A stretch of 64,000 nt of DNA from Centrapalus pauciflorus (Eukaryota > Streptophyta > Magnoliopsida > Asterales > Asteraceae), in the NCBI GenBank assembly GCA_020465985.1, contig JAANYP010003258.1, forward strand, positions 186,001-250,000, read 5' to 3'. A program made the translations under genes and the position numbers. Each line of letters opens with the position of its first letter. The stretch's first letter is position 1. The notes under the pieces are model-generated. The model was not told the origin of the DNA and did not search any database. It saw nothing but the letters and a program-made list of their open reading frames with translations. This document shows, piece by piece, positions 48,640 through 60,948 of this stretch.

Positions 48640-51168
48640 AAGTGTCTTGAAAAAAATAGGAATGCATGGATTAGACAATCTATCTATAAATCAATTATAA
48701 CTATTAGAGTTATATGTCAGAAAATAGCAACATTTTTTTTTACATTTTTACCGTTTATAGTCACGTTATTTATTTTTATCATTAATAGTTACAATTTTTG
48801 CATTATGTAACCTGTAAACCTAATATAACATGTCACCAACCATTTTTTTTACCATTAATAACAAAACCTATTCATATTTTCATCAATAACAACAAAAAAT
48901 TAAAATCAAAACCCTACTTCATATTTCATTTTATATTTTCTTATGAATTTCTTTAAAATCTATCGGAAAACCATCAATCACTAGAATCTTCAACAGCTTA
49001 ACAAGTATCAACTTACAAATTTAAAAAGAAATCAACAACGAAATATGGATTTGAATTATTTGAACAAAAAAACATCAAAACCCTCCGATCTATATAAGAT
49101 TTGCAAATTAAAAACAAACAATCAAATAACCCTTCAAATCGTCAAACGGGTGTCTGAACAAAAGGATGTAGTAGATCTGAAATTAAATTGTTGTTTGAAC
49201 ATTCGATGGTGGCTCATTTCTTCATAGCCTGAACCTTCGATGGTGGTTCATCTCTTGTTGATATAAATCAGTTTAGATCTTGCTTCAATCCGGTGAGCGG
49301 TGGGAAGAGAGAGTATGGTGGTTCTCGATGGTACGTGGAAAGGTGAAGGGAGATTAGTTAAATATATACGAGATAATAAATTAGTTAAATATATAATCTG
49401 TTTGTATTTTAAAATAAACAGTAATTTTAAAACATAAGTATTATAAAGTATTATGGGATTGTCTGGCTTGTAAAATTTTTCTGAAGAAATCAAAATTTAA
49501 AACTACAGTTATTATATAGTTTGACATGGAGGGATAGAAGATATTTTAGCATTAGACGAATGTTTCATGTTTAAATAGTGAAATATTTTAATATAAATTT
49601 ATTTATTTATGGTTAAGAATGATAAATTTGTTTAATTAAAAGATTATTTTAATGGAATGAAAAAACTCTTAATTTTTATAAATTTAAAATTTCAAATATA
49701 TTAAAACGAAATTTCAAATTTTCAAAATTCAGTTCTACAATCCCCAAACGGCTCATTAGTATTTCGAGTTAAAATATAATTACACTGAATTAATTATTCT
49801 AATCAGAGTAAAATTTATTTATGGATTTAAGAGACTTTAATAACTGGAAATAAAATCTAGAGAAAAAGCGTCAACAGCGGTTTCCAAGGGTGGATTCATG
49901 ACAGATGAAACCAGGATGTGATGTCATTTAAAGTTCCACGTAGGTTCGGACGTGTCATTAATAGGGACCATGTGGTGTCCCACGTGGAGCTTTCTTCATC
50001 CTTCAACTATAATCAACAACCTACTCAAATCTTCTTGAAAATGATTGTACGGGTAACACTCTTTACGCATCTTATACAACTTTATTTTTTGCACTGTATT
50101 TTGAGAACACACGGGGTTACAACTTACAAGAGTTAAATCAAGCGTTTAAAAAGGAAAGAATTTTCGGTTTAGAAATAAAACTAAATACATGATAGTTTTT
50201 AAGAATACACATTTTTACATGTGTTGTAAATATTTTTTGTCTTTTCATTTTCTCAATCATCTTTATCACATTTTAAAGAATATAGAAGGCAAAAATGTAA
50301 AAAGTCTTAAAAAAGGGTTTTCAACTTTACTTGTAATTTTGAAAGTTAAAAACTGAAAATTAAGAACTAAAAAACAAAGGATTTGAATGCGTTTTTTTTG
50401 AACTCTTGTTTTCGACGAAATTTTTTGTAGAAAACAGGTCAAGTAAACGGGCCCTAAAGTATTCATTGAGAAAGTATTTACGAGACATTTTGTTTGCTAA
50501 AATCCGAGGTAATTGCAGAAATAAGGATTTAGTTTTATCTGATAATTTATTTTGATAAACCAGTTCATTTATAAACATTTCATTTAACCAAATGCTACCA
50601 AAGACTCAACCGTTTAACCACCCTAATTGATTATAGTGTATTTTGAGGTTGGATTAAACATGGTGTTTAAGAATATATAGCTCTATAGGTACATTGGTTG
50701 TGAAGTATTGAATTTCTTTTTTTTTTTTTTTTTTGTCTTTACCAGTACTTGTAAAGCTTTTAAAAATATACAAACATACATTTTATATTATTATAAAATC
50801 TATAAAAAAATTTATAAAGTTTTTAAACGAGACTTGTAAAATACTCATATATACTCAAAAGTTAATTCCAAACTCATTATTAAAAATAAAATTTCAATTT
50901 CAATTTACGAGATAAACGTACAATTAATATTTTAGTATTTATTTTTTTAAGACCAACTTCCATCTTGAAAATAAAAAAATTGCTTAACAAAGCAAGATCA
51001 TCCAACTTAAGTCAATTGGGGTTGAATCTGACTAATGTTTTATATCATAAAATAATAATAAATCGTTATTTTTTTTTCTATTCTTTCTTCTTATTTGACC
51101 TTTTAAAACCATATTATTTATCTTATTTTGCTTATTACCGAAAGAAGATAGATTGATCCTACACTAAT
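48640..51168. other. Intergenic stretch, MITE fragments, no gene
   Basis: 48700-48900 is related to the palindromic repeat at 35180. GACCTG...AACGGGCCC followed by TAA at 50436-50457 looks like one end of a Tourist-like MITE; the partner end was not found. No coding region is supported. Confidence 0.4.
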
Positions 51169-51369
51169 TGTGAAAAGCGGAAATATTAAGAAGATCAAGT
51201 GTGATCTAATTTGATAGAATCAAAAATTGATACATTTACAGAGGAAGACATGGCTATTTATAGCCTTCTAACGAACTGATTTCTAACAAATAAACTGAAA
51301 AGTCTAACTAACTAACTGAGTAGTTTATAACTTACAGCACCTCAATATTGACCACTTATATATTTCACA
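51169..51369 (-). repeat. 3' LTR of the copia element
   Basis: 201 bp. It differs from the other LTR by eye at two sites (ATTAAGAAG/ATTATGAAG and ACTGAGTAG/ACTGAATAG). It contains TATTTATAG, a possible promoter or processing motif shared by both copies. Confidence 0.93.
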
Positions 51370-51380
51370 TCCCCCCCTCA
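51370..51380 (-). other. Polypurine tract of the copia element
   Basis: Minus-strand TGAGGGGGGGA directly adjoining the 3' LTR. Confidence 0.85.
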
Positions 51381-54300
51381 AGTTGGAGCTTCTTTCAAGC
51401 CCAACTTGTTTATTAGAAAAGAGTGCTGTACAGCTCCCAAAGCCTTAGTCATTACATCGGCAAGTTGAAGGTTGCTGGGAATATAAGCTGTTTGTAGGAA
51501 ACCATCCTGAATTTTGTCACGTGTGAAGTGACAATCGATATCGAGATGTTTCGTGCGATCATGATAACAAGGATTTGCAGCAATTTGTTGAGCTGCTTTG
51601 TTGTCACAGAACAAAGTTATAGGAACTTGAACAGGAATATGCAGATCCTTAAGCAAATATGTAAGCCAAATAAGCTCACATGTTGTAGCTGCCATACTGC
51701 GATATTCTGCTTCTGTGGATGATCTTGAAACAGTTGCTTGTTTCTTTGTTTTCCAAGATACAAGAGAATGTCCCAAGAAAATACAATAACCAGTGAGAGA
51801 CTTTCGTGTCATCAAGCAAGCTGCCCAATCTGCGTCTGAAAAACCAGTTATTTTTAACTGATGTTGTACTGGGTAAAACAGACCTTTGATACAGTCCCTT
51901 TCAAGTATCTTAAAAGATGCAAGGCTGCTTGCATGTGTGGTTCTTTAGGAGCAGAAACAAATTGACTGAGATGTTGTACTGCATAAGAAATATCCGGTCT
52001 GGTCATGGTAAGATAAAGAAGTCTACCTACCAGCCTTCTGTAAGATTCAGGGTCTGGAATATCAGATCCTTTGTTAAGAGAAAGTTTGAGGTGTTGAGGC
52101 AGTGGAAAAGAAGAAGGTTTAGCTGCTGTCAACCCAGCATCAGACAACAAATCAAGTATATACTTTCGTTGATTTAAGTATGTACCAGTATCTGTTCTGC
52201 ATATTTCAATGCCTAAAAAGTACTTTGCTAAACCCAAATCCTTGATAGTGAACTTGTTATCCAAAGCAACCCTTGTAGCACATATTTCTGCCTCAGAATT
52301 ACCAGTTAAGAGTACATCATCAACATACACCAAGGCTGCTGTAAAACTTTGATTGGTGTATTTGACAAATAAAGAATAGTCATGTTTTGATTGTTTAAAA
52401 CCTAAGAAGACAAGGAATTTAGATAACTCTTGATTCCATTGCCTTGAGGCTTGTTTTAAACCATATAATGACCTTCTTAATTTGCAAACTTGTCCAGGCT
52501 GAGCTTTGTGATAACCCTCAGGAGGTTTCATGTATATATCTTCTTCAATGTAACCATGCAAAAACGCATTATTTACATCTAACTGATGAATAGGCCAGCC
52601 TTTTGCAGTTGCAATAGCAATCAAAGTTCTTATAGTGGCTGCCTTTGCTACTGGGGAGAATGTATGCTTGTAATCCACACCTTCTTTTTGATCAAAACCT
52701 CGAACAACCAATCTAGCTTTCAGCCTTTCAACAGTCCCATCTGGATTGTATTTAGTTTTGTAGACCCATTTTGAGGATACTGCATCATGTCCCTTTGGTA
52801 AAGCTGTAAGTTCCCATGTATCATTGCTTTCCAAAGCTGCAAGTTCTGTGTTCATTGCCTCCACCCATTGAGAATGTTGAGAAGCTTGTTTATAATTTGT
52901 AGGTTCTGCAGTAGTAAAAACATTTGCTAAAAATGAAATGTAATTAGCTGGAATATCCTTGAAATCAGAATCCTTGAATAAAGGATATGTCGTAGTATTG
53001 AGTCTTGAAACTGCAGAAGCCTTTTTCGTGCTGGTAACAAAATCTTTCAACCAGAGAGGGGGAGCAGTAGACCGATTAGATCTTCTAACATGAGGAACAT
53101 CATGGGAAACGTTTTGTGGAATAGACGTGTGATCAACAGTAAGATCACCATGGTGCTGAGACGTGGGCTTAGGAACAGAATCAATATCTTCCATTGCAAC
53201 AATATTATCAACAGTTGGAAACAATGTTGATTTAGGCATAGATTGCTGACTTTGTGAAAATGGAAAAATATGTTCCTTAAAAATGACGTCTCTGCTTATG
53301 AAAATCTCTTTCTTTTGAAGATCAAAGACTTTGTAACCTTTCTGACCTGTTGGATATCCCAGAAATATGCATCTGATTCCTCGTGGGGCAAACTTGTCTT
53401 TGTGAGGTTTTGTTACTGCAGCGTAACATAAACATCCAAAGATCCTCAAATTATCATAATTGGGTGGTTTTCCATGAAGAACTTCAAACGGTGACTTCCA
53501 TGACAAAATTTCCATAGGCATCTTGTTTATCAAGTACGTAGTTGTTAAAACACAATCACCCCAAAAACAGTCAGGAAGGCTTGCATGTATCTTCATAGAC
53601 CTTGCAGTGTCTAAAAGATGCCTATGCTTTCTTTCAACAATACCATTTTGCTGAGGTGTATAGACCATGGATTTCTGATGAATGATCCCTTTAAGTTGCA
53701 AAACGGATTGTACTTCTTTGTTCACCAGCTCAGTGCCATTATCAGATCTTACAAACTTTGGTTTGTGATGAAAATGAGTATCCACATAGGAAAGAAAGTT
53801 AGTCAGAATAGATGCAATCTGATCTTTTGTATGTATCAAGTATGTCCACGTGGTTCTAGTGTTGTCATCAACGATTGTTAGAAAATAATGAGCTCCGTTA
53901 AGTGCAGCAACTTTGTAAGGTCCCCAAAGATCAATGTGCAATAATTCAAAAGGAACAGATGACAAGGTAATACTTCGAGGAAAAGACAATCGGTGTTGTT
54001 TAGCTGTCATGCAAGTCTCACAAAACAATTCTTTATTTGTCAAAGTTCTACAGGTATCGATATGTGACAACTTTGACATAGAAGAATGATCAAGTCTAGC
54101 ATGAAAATCATTAATACTCAGTACATGATTAATAACAGAATGAGTGTTGACAACATTATCTGTGAATTGACTCTCCTTTTGTGGCAGAAACTTGCATGTA
54201 TAAAGGTTCCCATATCCTTTACCAACTGCTACAATTTGCTTAGTTGAAGGATCCTGAAATGAAAAGGAATTGGGAAGAAAAATGCCAATTAACTTCTGAT

Positions 54301-54664
54301 TATTCAGCAGTTTGCCAACTGAGAGAAGATTGATCTTAAAATCTGGCACGTATAGAACATGCATTAACAGTAGATGAGGATTAATTTGGATGTTTCCAAC
54401 TGTGTTCACCATTTTATTTGTGCCATCAGGAAGATTAATCTGAATGGGCTTCCTTAAAGGCTTTACTGATTGGAACATATTCAAATATGGTGACATGTGA
54501 TCTGATGCTCCAGTGTCTACGATCCAGTCCAGCTTAATATCAATATCAGAATGACATGATAAAGCATAGAATAAGTTGTGAAAAGTTGTACCAGTATGTG
54601 ACTTTGATGAACCTGCAGTATTATTGACTTTGGGTCCATCAGATACATCATCTTTTCCTTTGAA
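51378..54664 (-). pseudogene. copia pol (protease-integrase-reverse transcriptase-RNase H) with a frameshift
   Basis: The frame is open from 54664 and begins with the protease motif WIVDTGASDHMS (about 54500). The pre-integrase domain, integrase core (LWGPYK, SDNGTE, PQQNGIVERKH) and reverse transcriptase follow (RLVVRGFDQKEGVDY, QLDVNNAFLHG, YVDD). It ends early at 51854. The missing part, RNase H with GYCIFLG, SRSSTEAEYRSM and FCDNKAAQQIA, continues in another frame from 51815 to 51378, so a one-base change near 51860-51890 shifted the frame. There is no independent start for protease, because this part is normally made as one product with gag. Confidence 0.85.
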
Positions 54665-55349
54665 CTATGTAATAAGCCTTGTTAACATTTGGTAAGGGAT
54701 CCATGGATAAAATCTGATTTCTCACTGCTTCAAAATCATCATTTAGTTTCATCAAAAATTGCATCAATTTTGATCGACTGTCTATTTCTAAAAACTTTTC
54801 TGTGATTCCACAAGTACATTGCTGCATCATTCCACAGGAGCATGGAGGAATTCCATTTAAATTGTGCAACTCAGCCCAATAACGTTTCATCTTATTAAAA
54901 TATGCAGCAACAGACAGATTACCTTGTGCTATTTTGCTAAGTTCTCGTTCAACTTGATATACGAGAGGTCCGTTGCTCTGACCATATCTCTCTGTTATTT
55001 CCTTCCAAAGCTCCCAAGCAGATTGTGCATAGAGAAATGCATCAGAAAGTTCAGCGATCATTGAATTTAAAATCCAACAAGTGACCATATAGTCACATCT
55101 CGTCCATCTCTGAAAATCTGCATCGTTTGGAGCTGGTTTCACTAGTGATCCGTCGATGAATCCAAGTTTCAGCTTCGCTCCTAACGCCATTTTAATTGTT
55201 CGACTCCATCCAAGGAAATTTCCTCCATTGAACGGCGTATTTGTAAGCATCATACCAGATTGATCAGAATTTGCAAGATGTAAGGGATCGTTGGCAACGC
55301 TTGACATATTTGATTCTGGATTTATTGTTTCTCCACTTGGATTGACCAT
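54648..55349 (-). pseudogene. copia gag, lacking the zinc knuckle
   Basis: 233 residues from ATG at 55349. The region GGNFLGWSRTIKMALGAKLK, LGFIDGS and the WELWKEITERYGQSNG block are copia gag (UBN2/retrotran_gag type), ending near MDPLPNVNKAYYIVQ. In related elements a CCHC knuckle follows about 50-100 residues later in the same frame. Here the frame stops at once, and the next in-phase pol frame overlaps by only 17 bases (54648-54664) in another phase. No CCHC is seen in either frame. An internal deletion that also shifted the frame is the likely cause. Confidence 0.8.
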
Positions 55350-55395
55350 TATTGATCAGAAATATGAAGAAAAGGAAGAATCAAGGGATATGCGT

Positions 55396-55409
55396 GCTCT
55401 CTGATACCA
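55396..55409 (-). other. Primer-binding site of the copia element
   Basis: Minus-strand TGGTATCAGAGAGC directly follows the 5' LTR; the first eleven bases match the initiator Met tRNA 3' end. Confidence 0.9.
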
Positions 55410-55610
55410 TGTGAAAAGCGGAAATATTATGAAGATCAAGTGTGATCTAATTTGATAGAATCAAAAATTGATACATTTACAGAGGAAGACATGGCTATTT
55501 ATAGCCTTCTAACGAACTGATTTCTAACAAATAAACTGAAAAGTCTAACTAACTAACTGAATAGTTTATAACTTACAGCACCTCAATATTGACCACTTAT
55601 ATATTTCACA
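55410..55610 (-). repeat. 5' LTR of the copia element
   Basis: 201 bp, same length as the 3' LTR, with TG...CA ends and the CTAAT duplication outside. Confidence 0.93.
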
Positions 55611-55615
55611 CTAAT

Positions 55616-56837
55616 TGATCCTACACTAACATAAATTTGTCCTACACGTAATTTTATATAAAAATATCAATTTATCGTCACTAATATTTTTATCATTTTT
55701 ATATCTTTTAAGGGCAATGGTGCAACACAAAACACCTCTAGGCACCATTTTAAGCAGTATCAACACCACCCCAACCCAACATCTTTCCAAAAGGACATTG
55801 TTGATGCATGGTCGGTACTGAGCAAAGTTAATACGAACAATCGTATAAGGCATATTAATCATGGGGTCTATTATTTAAAAGTTTATTATATGCTTAGGTC
55901 TATTAACAATTAAACAATGTTATTGCTTTTTAACATTATATAAGTATAAATTTTTTTGTTGTCAATTTATTATTTTTACTTATTTTTAGTATATACGTAT
56001 ATATAATTATAGGGTCCATTTTATGTTTTTGTCTGGAGTCCCGAAAATGATTGGACCGGCCTTACACTGATGACACCTCAACCATCTATCCATACAAAAC
56101 TCCCCTCTCACATTCTTTTTTTATTTTGCTTTTACTTTTTATAAAGTTGTGTGTGTATTCTTAGGTGGTGAAAGATGATCATTTTCATGATTTTGGTGAT
56201 ATAAAAAGATGGAGGGATTGAAAGAAAAATCTAATATGACACTGACGTGAACAGTAACATGATGATACAGAAAGGCCAACACTGCTCGCCCTTAAGTAAA
56301 TTAGTCATTCTATGTAGAATTATTGGGTATGATAATTCATAATTCTTGTTGTGTATAAGTCACATTCTTTTAATGAATGATTGTTTCGGAAGTTATAATT
56401 TGCTATTCGAAAATGCATGTCATTATAGTTAATATATTATTACACTAAAACCAGGGACGGATGCAATGTGTATGGGTGGGATCAAACGATCTCGGTAATT
56501 TTTTTATTTTATGTGAGATATATGTAATCAAATTTTTTTGACCCTTATGAATTTTTTTGTTTGACCACAATATTCTTGTTAATTTTTATAAAGTTTACAC
56601 ATATAAAAAAATTTGTACAAAATCTACAAAACTATAACACAATCTAATAGTTTGTTACCCATTCAAAAAATAAATTAAAAACACATCAATATTGAACTTT
56701 CATTTATTGGGCTAATTCATTGTTGTACACTTCATATTAGGGTTTGGACTAGGAACACAGAGAAAGAATTATCAATATCTGAACCAACCGAACTTTTAAG
56801 GTGTTAAAAATTTTTATAGAACACAAACGCTCGTACT
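55616..56837. other. Intergenic stretch, no gene
   Basis: No ORF is supported. From about 56452 (CAGGGACGGATGCAATG) a sequence typical of transposon ends begins; its counterpart may be GATCCCTGTC near 57431, with the hAT MITE inserted between. Confidence 0.4.
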
Positions 56838-56845
56838 GTCGCAGT

Positions 56846-57409
56846 CAGCCGTGTACAAGAAAACCGAAACCGGTCAAAACCGGATAGGTTTTTGGAAAAC
56901 CCGTAGGTTTGCAACCGGTTTGAATATAAGGAAAATTACCAAGAAAGGTAATATAAAATTCAAAAATTGACAATAAAGGTAATGTTAAATTTTTTAGACC
57001 AAGAAAGATAACATAAAATTGAAATTTGACAAAAAAAGGTTTTGATGACCAATTAAGAAGATAAATTTTTAATTTTATGTTCTCTTTTTTGGTAAAAGAA
57101 TAATATTTGAATATATTTCTTGGCCTAAAACTTGAATTTCATAGTCTTTCTCGGCCAAAATAGAATTTTACATAACCTTTCTTGGCAAAAAAAGTTTTAC
57201 AATACCTTTATCGTCAAATTTTATATTTTATATTACTTTTCTTGGTAATTTTCCTTTAAATATATCCGTTATAAAACCGATTCGGTTCAGGTTGGATCGG
57301 TTTGGGTTTTTGACATTTGACCAAAACTGGTTTTTGACATTTGGTCCAAACAGATCAGGTTTTCAAGCCTGAACTAAAACTGGTCAAACCTAATTTTTTT
57401 ACATCTCTA
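56846..57409. mobile_element. hAT-type MITE with ACCGG-rich ends, carrying another MITE
   Basis: A perfect 8-bp duplication GTCGCAGT lies at 56838-56845 and 57410-57417. The termini CAGCCGTGTACAAG and TTTACATCTCTA are weak inverted repeats. AAACCGGT words fill the subterminal parts. A MULE-like MITE is inserted at 56928-57254. Confidence 0.65.
56928..57254. mobile_element. MULE-like MITE nested in the hAT MITE
   Basis: Inverted arms of about 60 bp: AAGGAAAATTACCAAGAAAG with GGTAATATAAAATTC on the left, and the matching GGAAAATTACCAAGAAAAG with TAATATAAAATAT on the minus strand at the right. The flanks TTTGAATAT (56919-56927) and TTTAAATAT (57255-57263) are a 9-bp duplication with one mismatch. 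Confidence 0.65.
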
Positions 57410-57929
57410 GTCGCAGTGTGAAAAAATTTTGATCCCTGTCAAAAAAAATTTTGGAACATATATTTTATTAATAGTTTTCTTTAACTAAATACATTGATTT
57501 GGAGGAAACGAAAAGTATTAAAGCAAGCATTTATAGGGGAAAAAAAAAAAGAAAACTAAAAAGTTATGTGAGGCTGTGAGGTGTGAAGTGAAGGGCGGCA
57601 CACTACTTACTGACATTGGAGTCTTTTGTTCTATTTATGTTTTAAAAATGTTTTCCCCTGCCCCTCGGATTCATACAATTTTTGTTCTTTAGAAAAAAAA
57701 TATTGCAGCTTTTTTTAAAATATTATTTAACTAGATGAAGAATAAAAGTAAATATTATTGTGTGTGTATAATATAGACACGATAATCATTTAAATGATTC
57801 AAAGATATGCAAAAAGTTAGGTTCTAAATTTCCAATTGTAATGATCGAAGAGGTAATTAAATCTTAATGGTTTTTTGTTAAATATAAGAAGTAAAGAAAT
57901 ATAAAATGGGAATTTGTGGGAATGGAAGT

Positions 57930-59004
57930 CCTTCAAGGTTTAGGAGAACTAGAGACACTGGTTCAGAATATTGAACTGGATCAAGCCAGGAGTGCATGAT
58001 AAGTAGGTTTGGTTTCGATGTAAAATTATGATGTTTTTCAGGTTAAAGTCATAAACAATGTGATCAATCAAAGATTCCTGAGAGGGTCAAGAAGAGTTAT
58101 TCAAACCAATTAAATGGAACAATGTAGTATCAAACAAAGTATATTTACTCATGTGGAGACTCGTGCGTGAAAGAATTCTATTTCGAGCTATTTTAAACAA
58201 TCAAGGTATGTATATATGGATCTCAATTCGATTCTATGCCCTAGATGTTGAGAATGAAATAGAGAAGGTGGATCACAATATATGTTGCTCGATGTGATAA
58301 ATTATCTAAAATATGGGGTTCAACGTCTAGACTCTAGATAGTAGGGATAGAACTCATCAATAGAAAGATCTTTGTTGGAAATCATGACACTTGAACAAAA
58401 TAATCCATTCATGATATCAAAAGTGAACTTATTGGCAAGCTGTGATTTGGATGACTTTTATACATCCTTTGGACATCAAAGAACAAGTTAGTTTTTACAG
58501 GGAAGAAATCACCATAATTAGAATTATTTTCCGAAATTCAAATGGTTTCTTGTGAGTGGAGTTCGAGAGATACTAAAGACTTTAATTACTCTTGGATTGA
58601 ATGGTGTAACTGTCCTGGGAGTGATGGCCTACGACAAATGAAGTTGGAATCGGGTGATAGGACAATTCATGAAGTTTGCGATTTCCCTCTCGGCTTCATT
58701 GGATATTTGGGTTACTTCTACAAACTGCGTACATGCCAGAGATTTCGGAGGTTGGAGTTTCTATTCGTATTCATGGATCCGGTACAGACTTTGATATAAT
58801 TCCTGGAACGAAGATTTTGGTTTTATTTTTATTTCAATAAGTCGATATTTTTCCTCTTTATATTTCGTATGCGATTGATAGTTTTAGGTGGGTTCGAGTT
58901 TATTTCAGTGTTCTGACTTTCGAGATTCAAATATTTGTGTCTTGCAAATTCTCTATTGTAATTTTTGTTGTTGATTCTAATAAATGTTGTATTTAAAAAA
59001 AACC
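57930..59004 (+). pseudogene. Degraded 3' end of a LINE ORF2 with zf-RVT remnant and A tail
   Basis: In one frame around 58110-58290 the translation gives KWNNVVSNKVYLLMWRLVRE, then RILFRAILNNQGMYI and NEIEKVDHNICC, matching the zf-RVT pattern WxxxVPxKVxxxxWRxxxxRxPTRxxLxxRG...ExExxxHxxxxC. The CPLC pair is lost and stops follow. The segment ends TTTTTGTTGTTGATTCTAAT, AATGTTGTATTTAAAAAAAA, like the LINE 3' end at 47010. It is an old, unrelated insertion. A separate ORF at 58542-58799 is not recognised. Confidence 0.6.
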
Positions 59005-59241
59005 AAAATTAAAAAATAATTAATATAACAAAAAAGGAAACTTTATTGTATGTCAATACATATATTATACATACATATCATATATGAGATTTTTTACATA
59101 ATCTATCATAACATATATATACTTGTATAGTGTGTTACTCATTTACAATCAATCAGCCATAACAAGCGAGCTTTAATGATGGATGATAACGAGACGGGAT
59201 TAAGCCGGACCAATTATTGACAGACATATTAGAGAATAAAT

Positions 59242-59505
59242 TAGGGGAGAGCTCGGTACCGATCCCGAAAATACCGAAACCGAATTATTAGTCTTGAACC
59301 GAATACCGAACCGTATAATTTTATATGGTGTCGGTTCGGTTCCGAATACCGAATTTTAGCTAATATAAGAACCGAATACCGAACCGAAAGCACCGAATAC
59401 CGGATTTTAGCTAATTTAAAAACCGAATACCGAACCGAATATATTAATTCGGTATCGGTCGGTACCGGTTCGGGTTCGGGAAATGGTACCCGTCGCTCAC
59501 CCCTA
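59242..59505. mobile_element. hAT-type MITE with CGGTACCG-rich ends
   Basis: A perfect 8-bp duplication GAATAAAT lies at 59234-59241 and 59506-59513. Left end TAGGGGAGAGCTCGGTACC and right end GGTACCCGTCGCTCACCCCTA (imperfect inverted repeats; the right one split here as GGTACCCGTC and GCTCACCCCTA). The body consists of ACCGAATACCGAACCG repeats. Confidence 0.8.
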
Positions 59506-59855
59506 GAATAAATAATCGGTGTAATACTTTTGTGATATTGTCTTAAAAGGTTTTAGAGAATAGCAATGGTTTTCAGTTGGTATTTTAGTAAAATTTCTAA
59601 AGGCAATGGACTAAAATTAATCCATGCATTTTAGTCTTGAACATAGGATTAAAGAAATTTGACTTTAATGAAAATATAGTAATGCTAATATAGGTTAATC
59701 GTATATTTATGCACCAAAATAAGGTTTGTCTTTTTGTCAGATAAGCTTTTACAATATTATATATGCAATGGTTAATTTTGTTATCAATTTAATAATAATA
59801 CACCTAAAGTTGATTTCATGATATCATCTCATAAATTTTTAATTCATGTTGTGTA

Positions 59856-60019
59856 AAAAGGGTAACCCAACTTCTGGGAGCCTCCACCCGACCGATCCCA
59901 CAACCAACTTGGAGTAGGTAAATCACGTAACTCATGATTAAATGACATATGCAAAGTTTGAATCCTGAACGTTTATTATAGATTCCATATTCCAAACTAA
60001 TAACCACCGAGGACATAAC
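59856..60019 (-). mobile_element. SINE-like insertion with T-rich tail
   Basis: Bounded by a 12-bp direct repeat TCATGTTGTGTA at 59844-59855 and 60020-60031. On the minus strand there is an A-box-like TCGGTGGTTATTAG near the start and GGATTCAAAC as a possible B box, then GTGATTTACC and GGTTGTGGGATCGGTC, ending GGGTTACCCTTTTT. A T tail occurs in rice p-SINE1 elements. The B box is weak, hence moderate confidence. Confidence 0.45.
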
Positions 60020-60172
60020 TCATGTTGTGTAGGTTGTCCCTCGTTTTGATACTCCCTAAGTAGCTTTCTAAAAAGTCAGGTGTTCAAAAAAATTGTTGCA
60101 TAGTATGATATCAAAACTTTGAAAGAAATAAATAAAGTCCAAATGAGATTATTTCGTTCATAAGCAAACTAA

Positions 60173-60945
60173 GATGGTATTTGGTATGATGTAATGAAAT
60201 TGTTTAATTCTTATTTTTTTTAAACTAATGATTGTACATATAAATAAAATCATTAAACTTTCATCCTCTTCTTATAACTTTTATTCTTTTCATATTGACA
60301 AGAAAATTAAAAAAAAAAATCAAATTTATCTATTAAGAATCAATGATTTCGTCACATAGTAAAAAAAAACATGTAAGAGTAGTAACTTAAAAAGAAAGTT
60401 TTACACATACAAAAAGTTCCTTACTCATCAGTTTTCTTGTTTCCAAACACATCAATAGATCTCATTTGAATTTTACAACAATCTATCTTACTATCTAGTG
60501 TCAACTTTCACTATTGAACCCAATGTTATGTTATTTAAGAAAACCTTCAAGAAATATTATTGTAAAATGTTGAAGACTTAGTAGTGTTAACGTGTTTTAA
60601 GCCAAATATAGTAAATCTGAAAATTTAAATATCACATGTAAAATTATAATATAAATAATTATTTAAAGAAATATTACTTTATTTAGTAATATAATATATT
60701 ATTTAATTAATCAGAGAAATTATTTTAAAGTAAAAAAATAAATATTATAAATTTTCATCTAATTTCTTAGAAAAGAGAAAAATTATCCCTACCCAAAACA
60801 ATGAAAATTAATAAATAAATACAAAAAATGAAAGAATCACATTTCTTTTGTATTATTCGTTCCATTCCTGCATGATAATCATTTATATATTTTGCAGCAG
60901 GTTGTAAAAATCATTTTCATTCCACATCCAAACCAAATGCCACCT
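60173..60945. mobile_element. Tourist-like MITE, long copy
   Basis: Left end GATGGTATTTGGTATGATG and right end CATCCAAACCAAATGCCACC are inverted repeats, flanked by TAA at 60170-60172 and 60946-60948. The interior is AT-rich and gives no transposase. It belongs with the MITE in intron 1 of the protease gene (23400). Confidence 0.6.
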
Positions 60946-60948
60946 AAC

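Larger units (their letters stand above)
51169..55610 (-). mobile_element. Ty1/copia LTR retrotransposon with a disrupted polyprotein
   Basis: 4442 bp, LTRs of 201 bp with TGTGAA...TTCACA ends, and a 5-bp duplication CTAAT at 51164-51168 and 55611-55615. The primer site next to the 5' LTR (55396-55409) matches initiator Met tRNA, and the polypurine tract lies next to the 3' LTR. Order on the minus strand: gag, protease, integrase, reverse transcriptase, RNase H, that is Ty1/copia. The LTRs differ at about two positions. Gag and pol are out of frame and the zinc knuckle is missing; RNase H is split off by a frameshift. The insertion site lies in a short tandem duplication of TTGATCCTACACTAA. 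Confidence 0.93.

Noticed and set aside
58542..58799. 85-residue ORF as a protein-coding gene
   Set aside because: It lies within a decayed LINE 3' segment and matches no family that I know.
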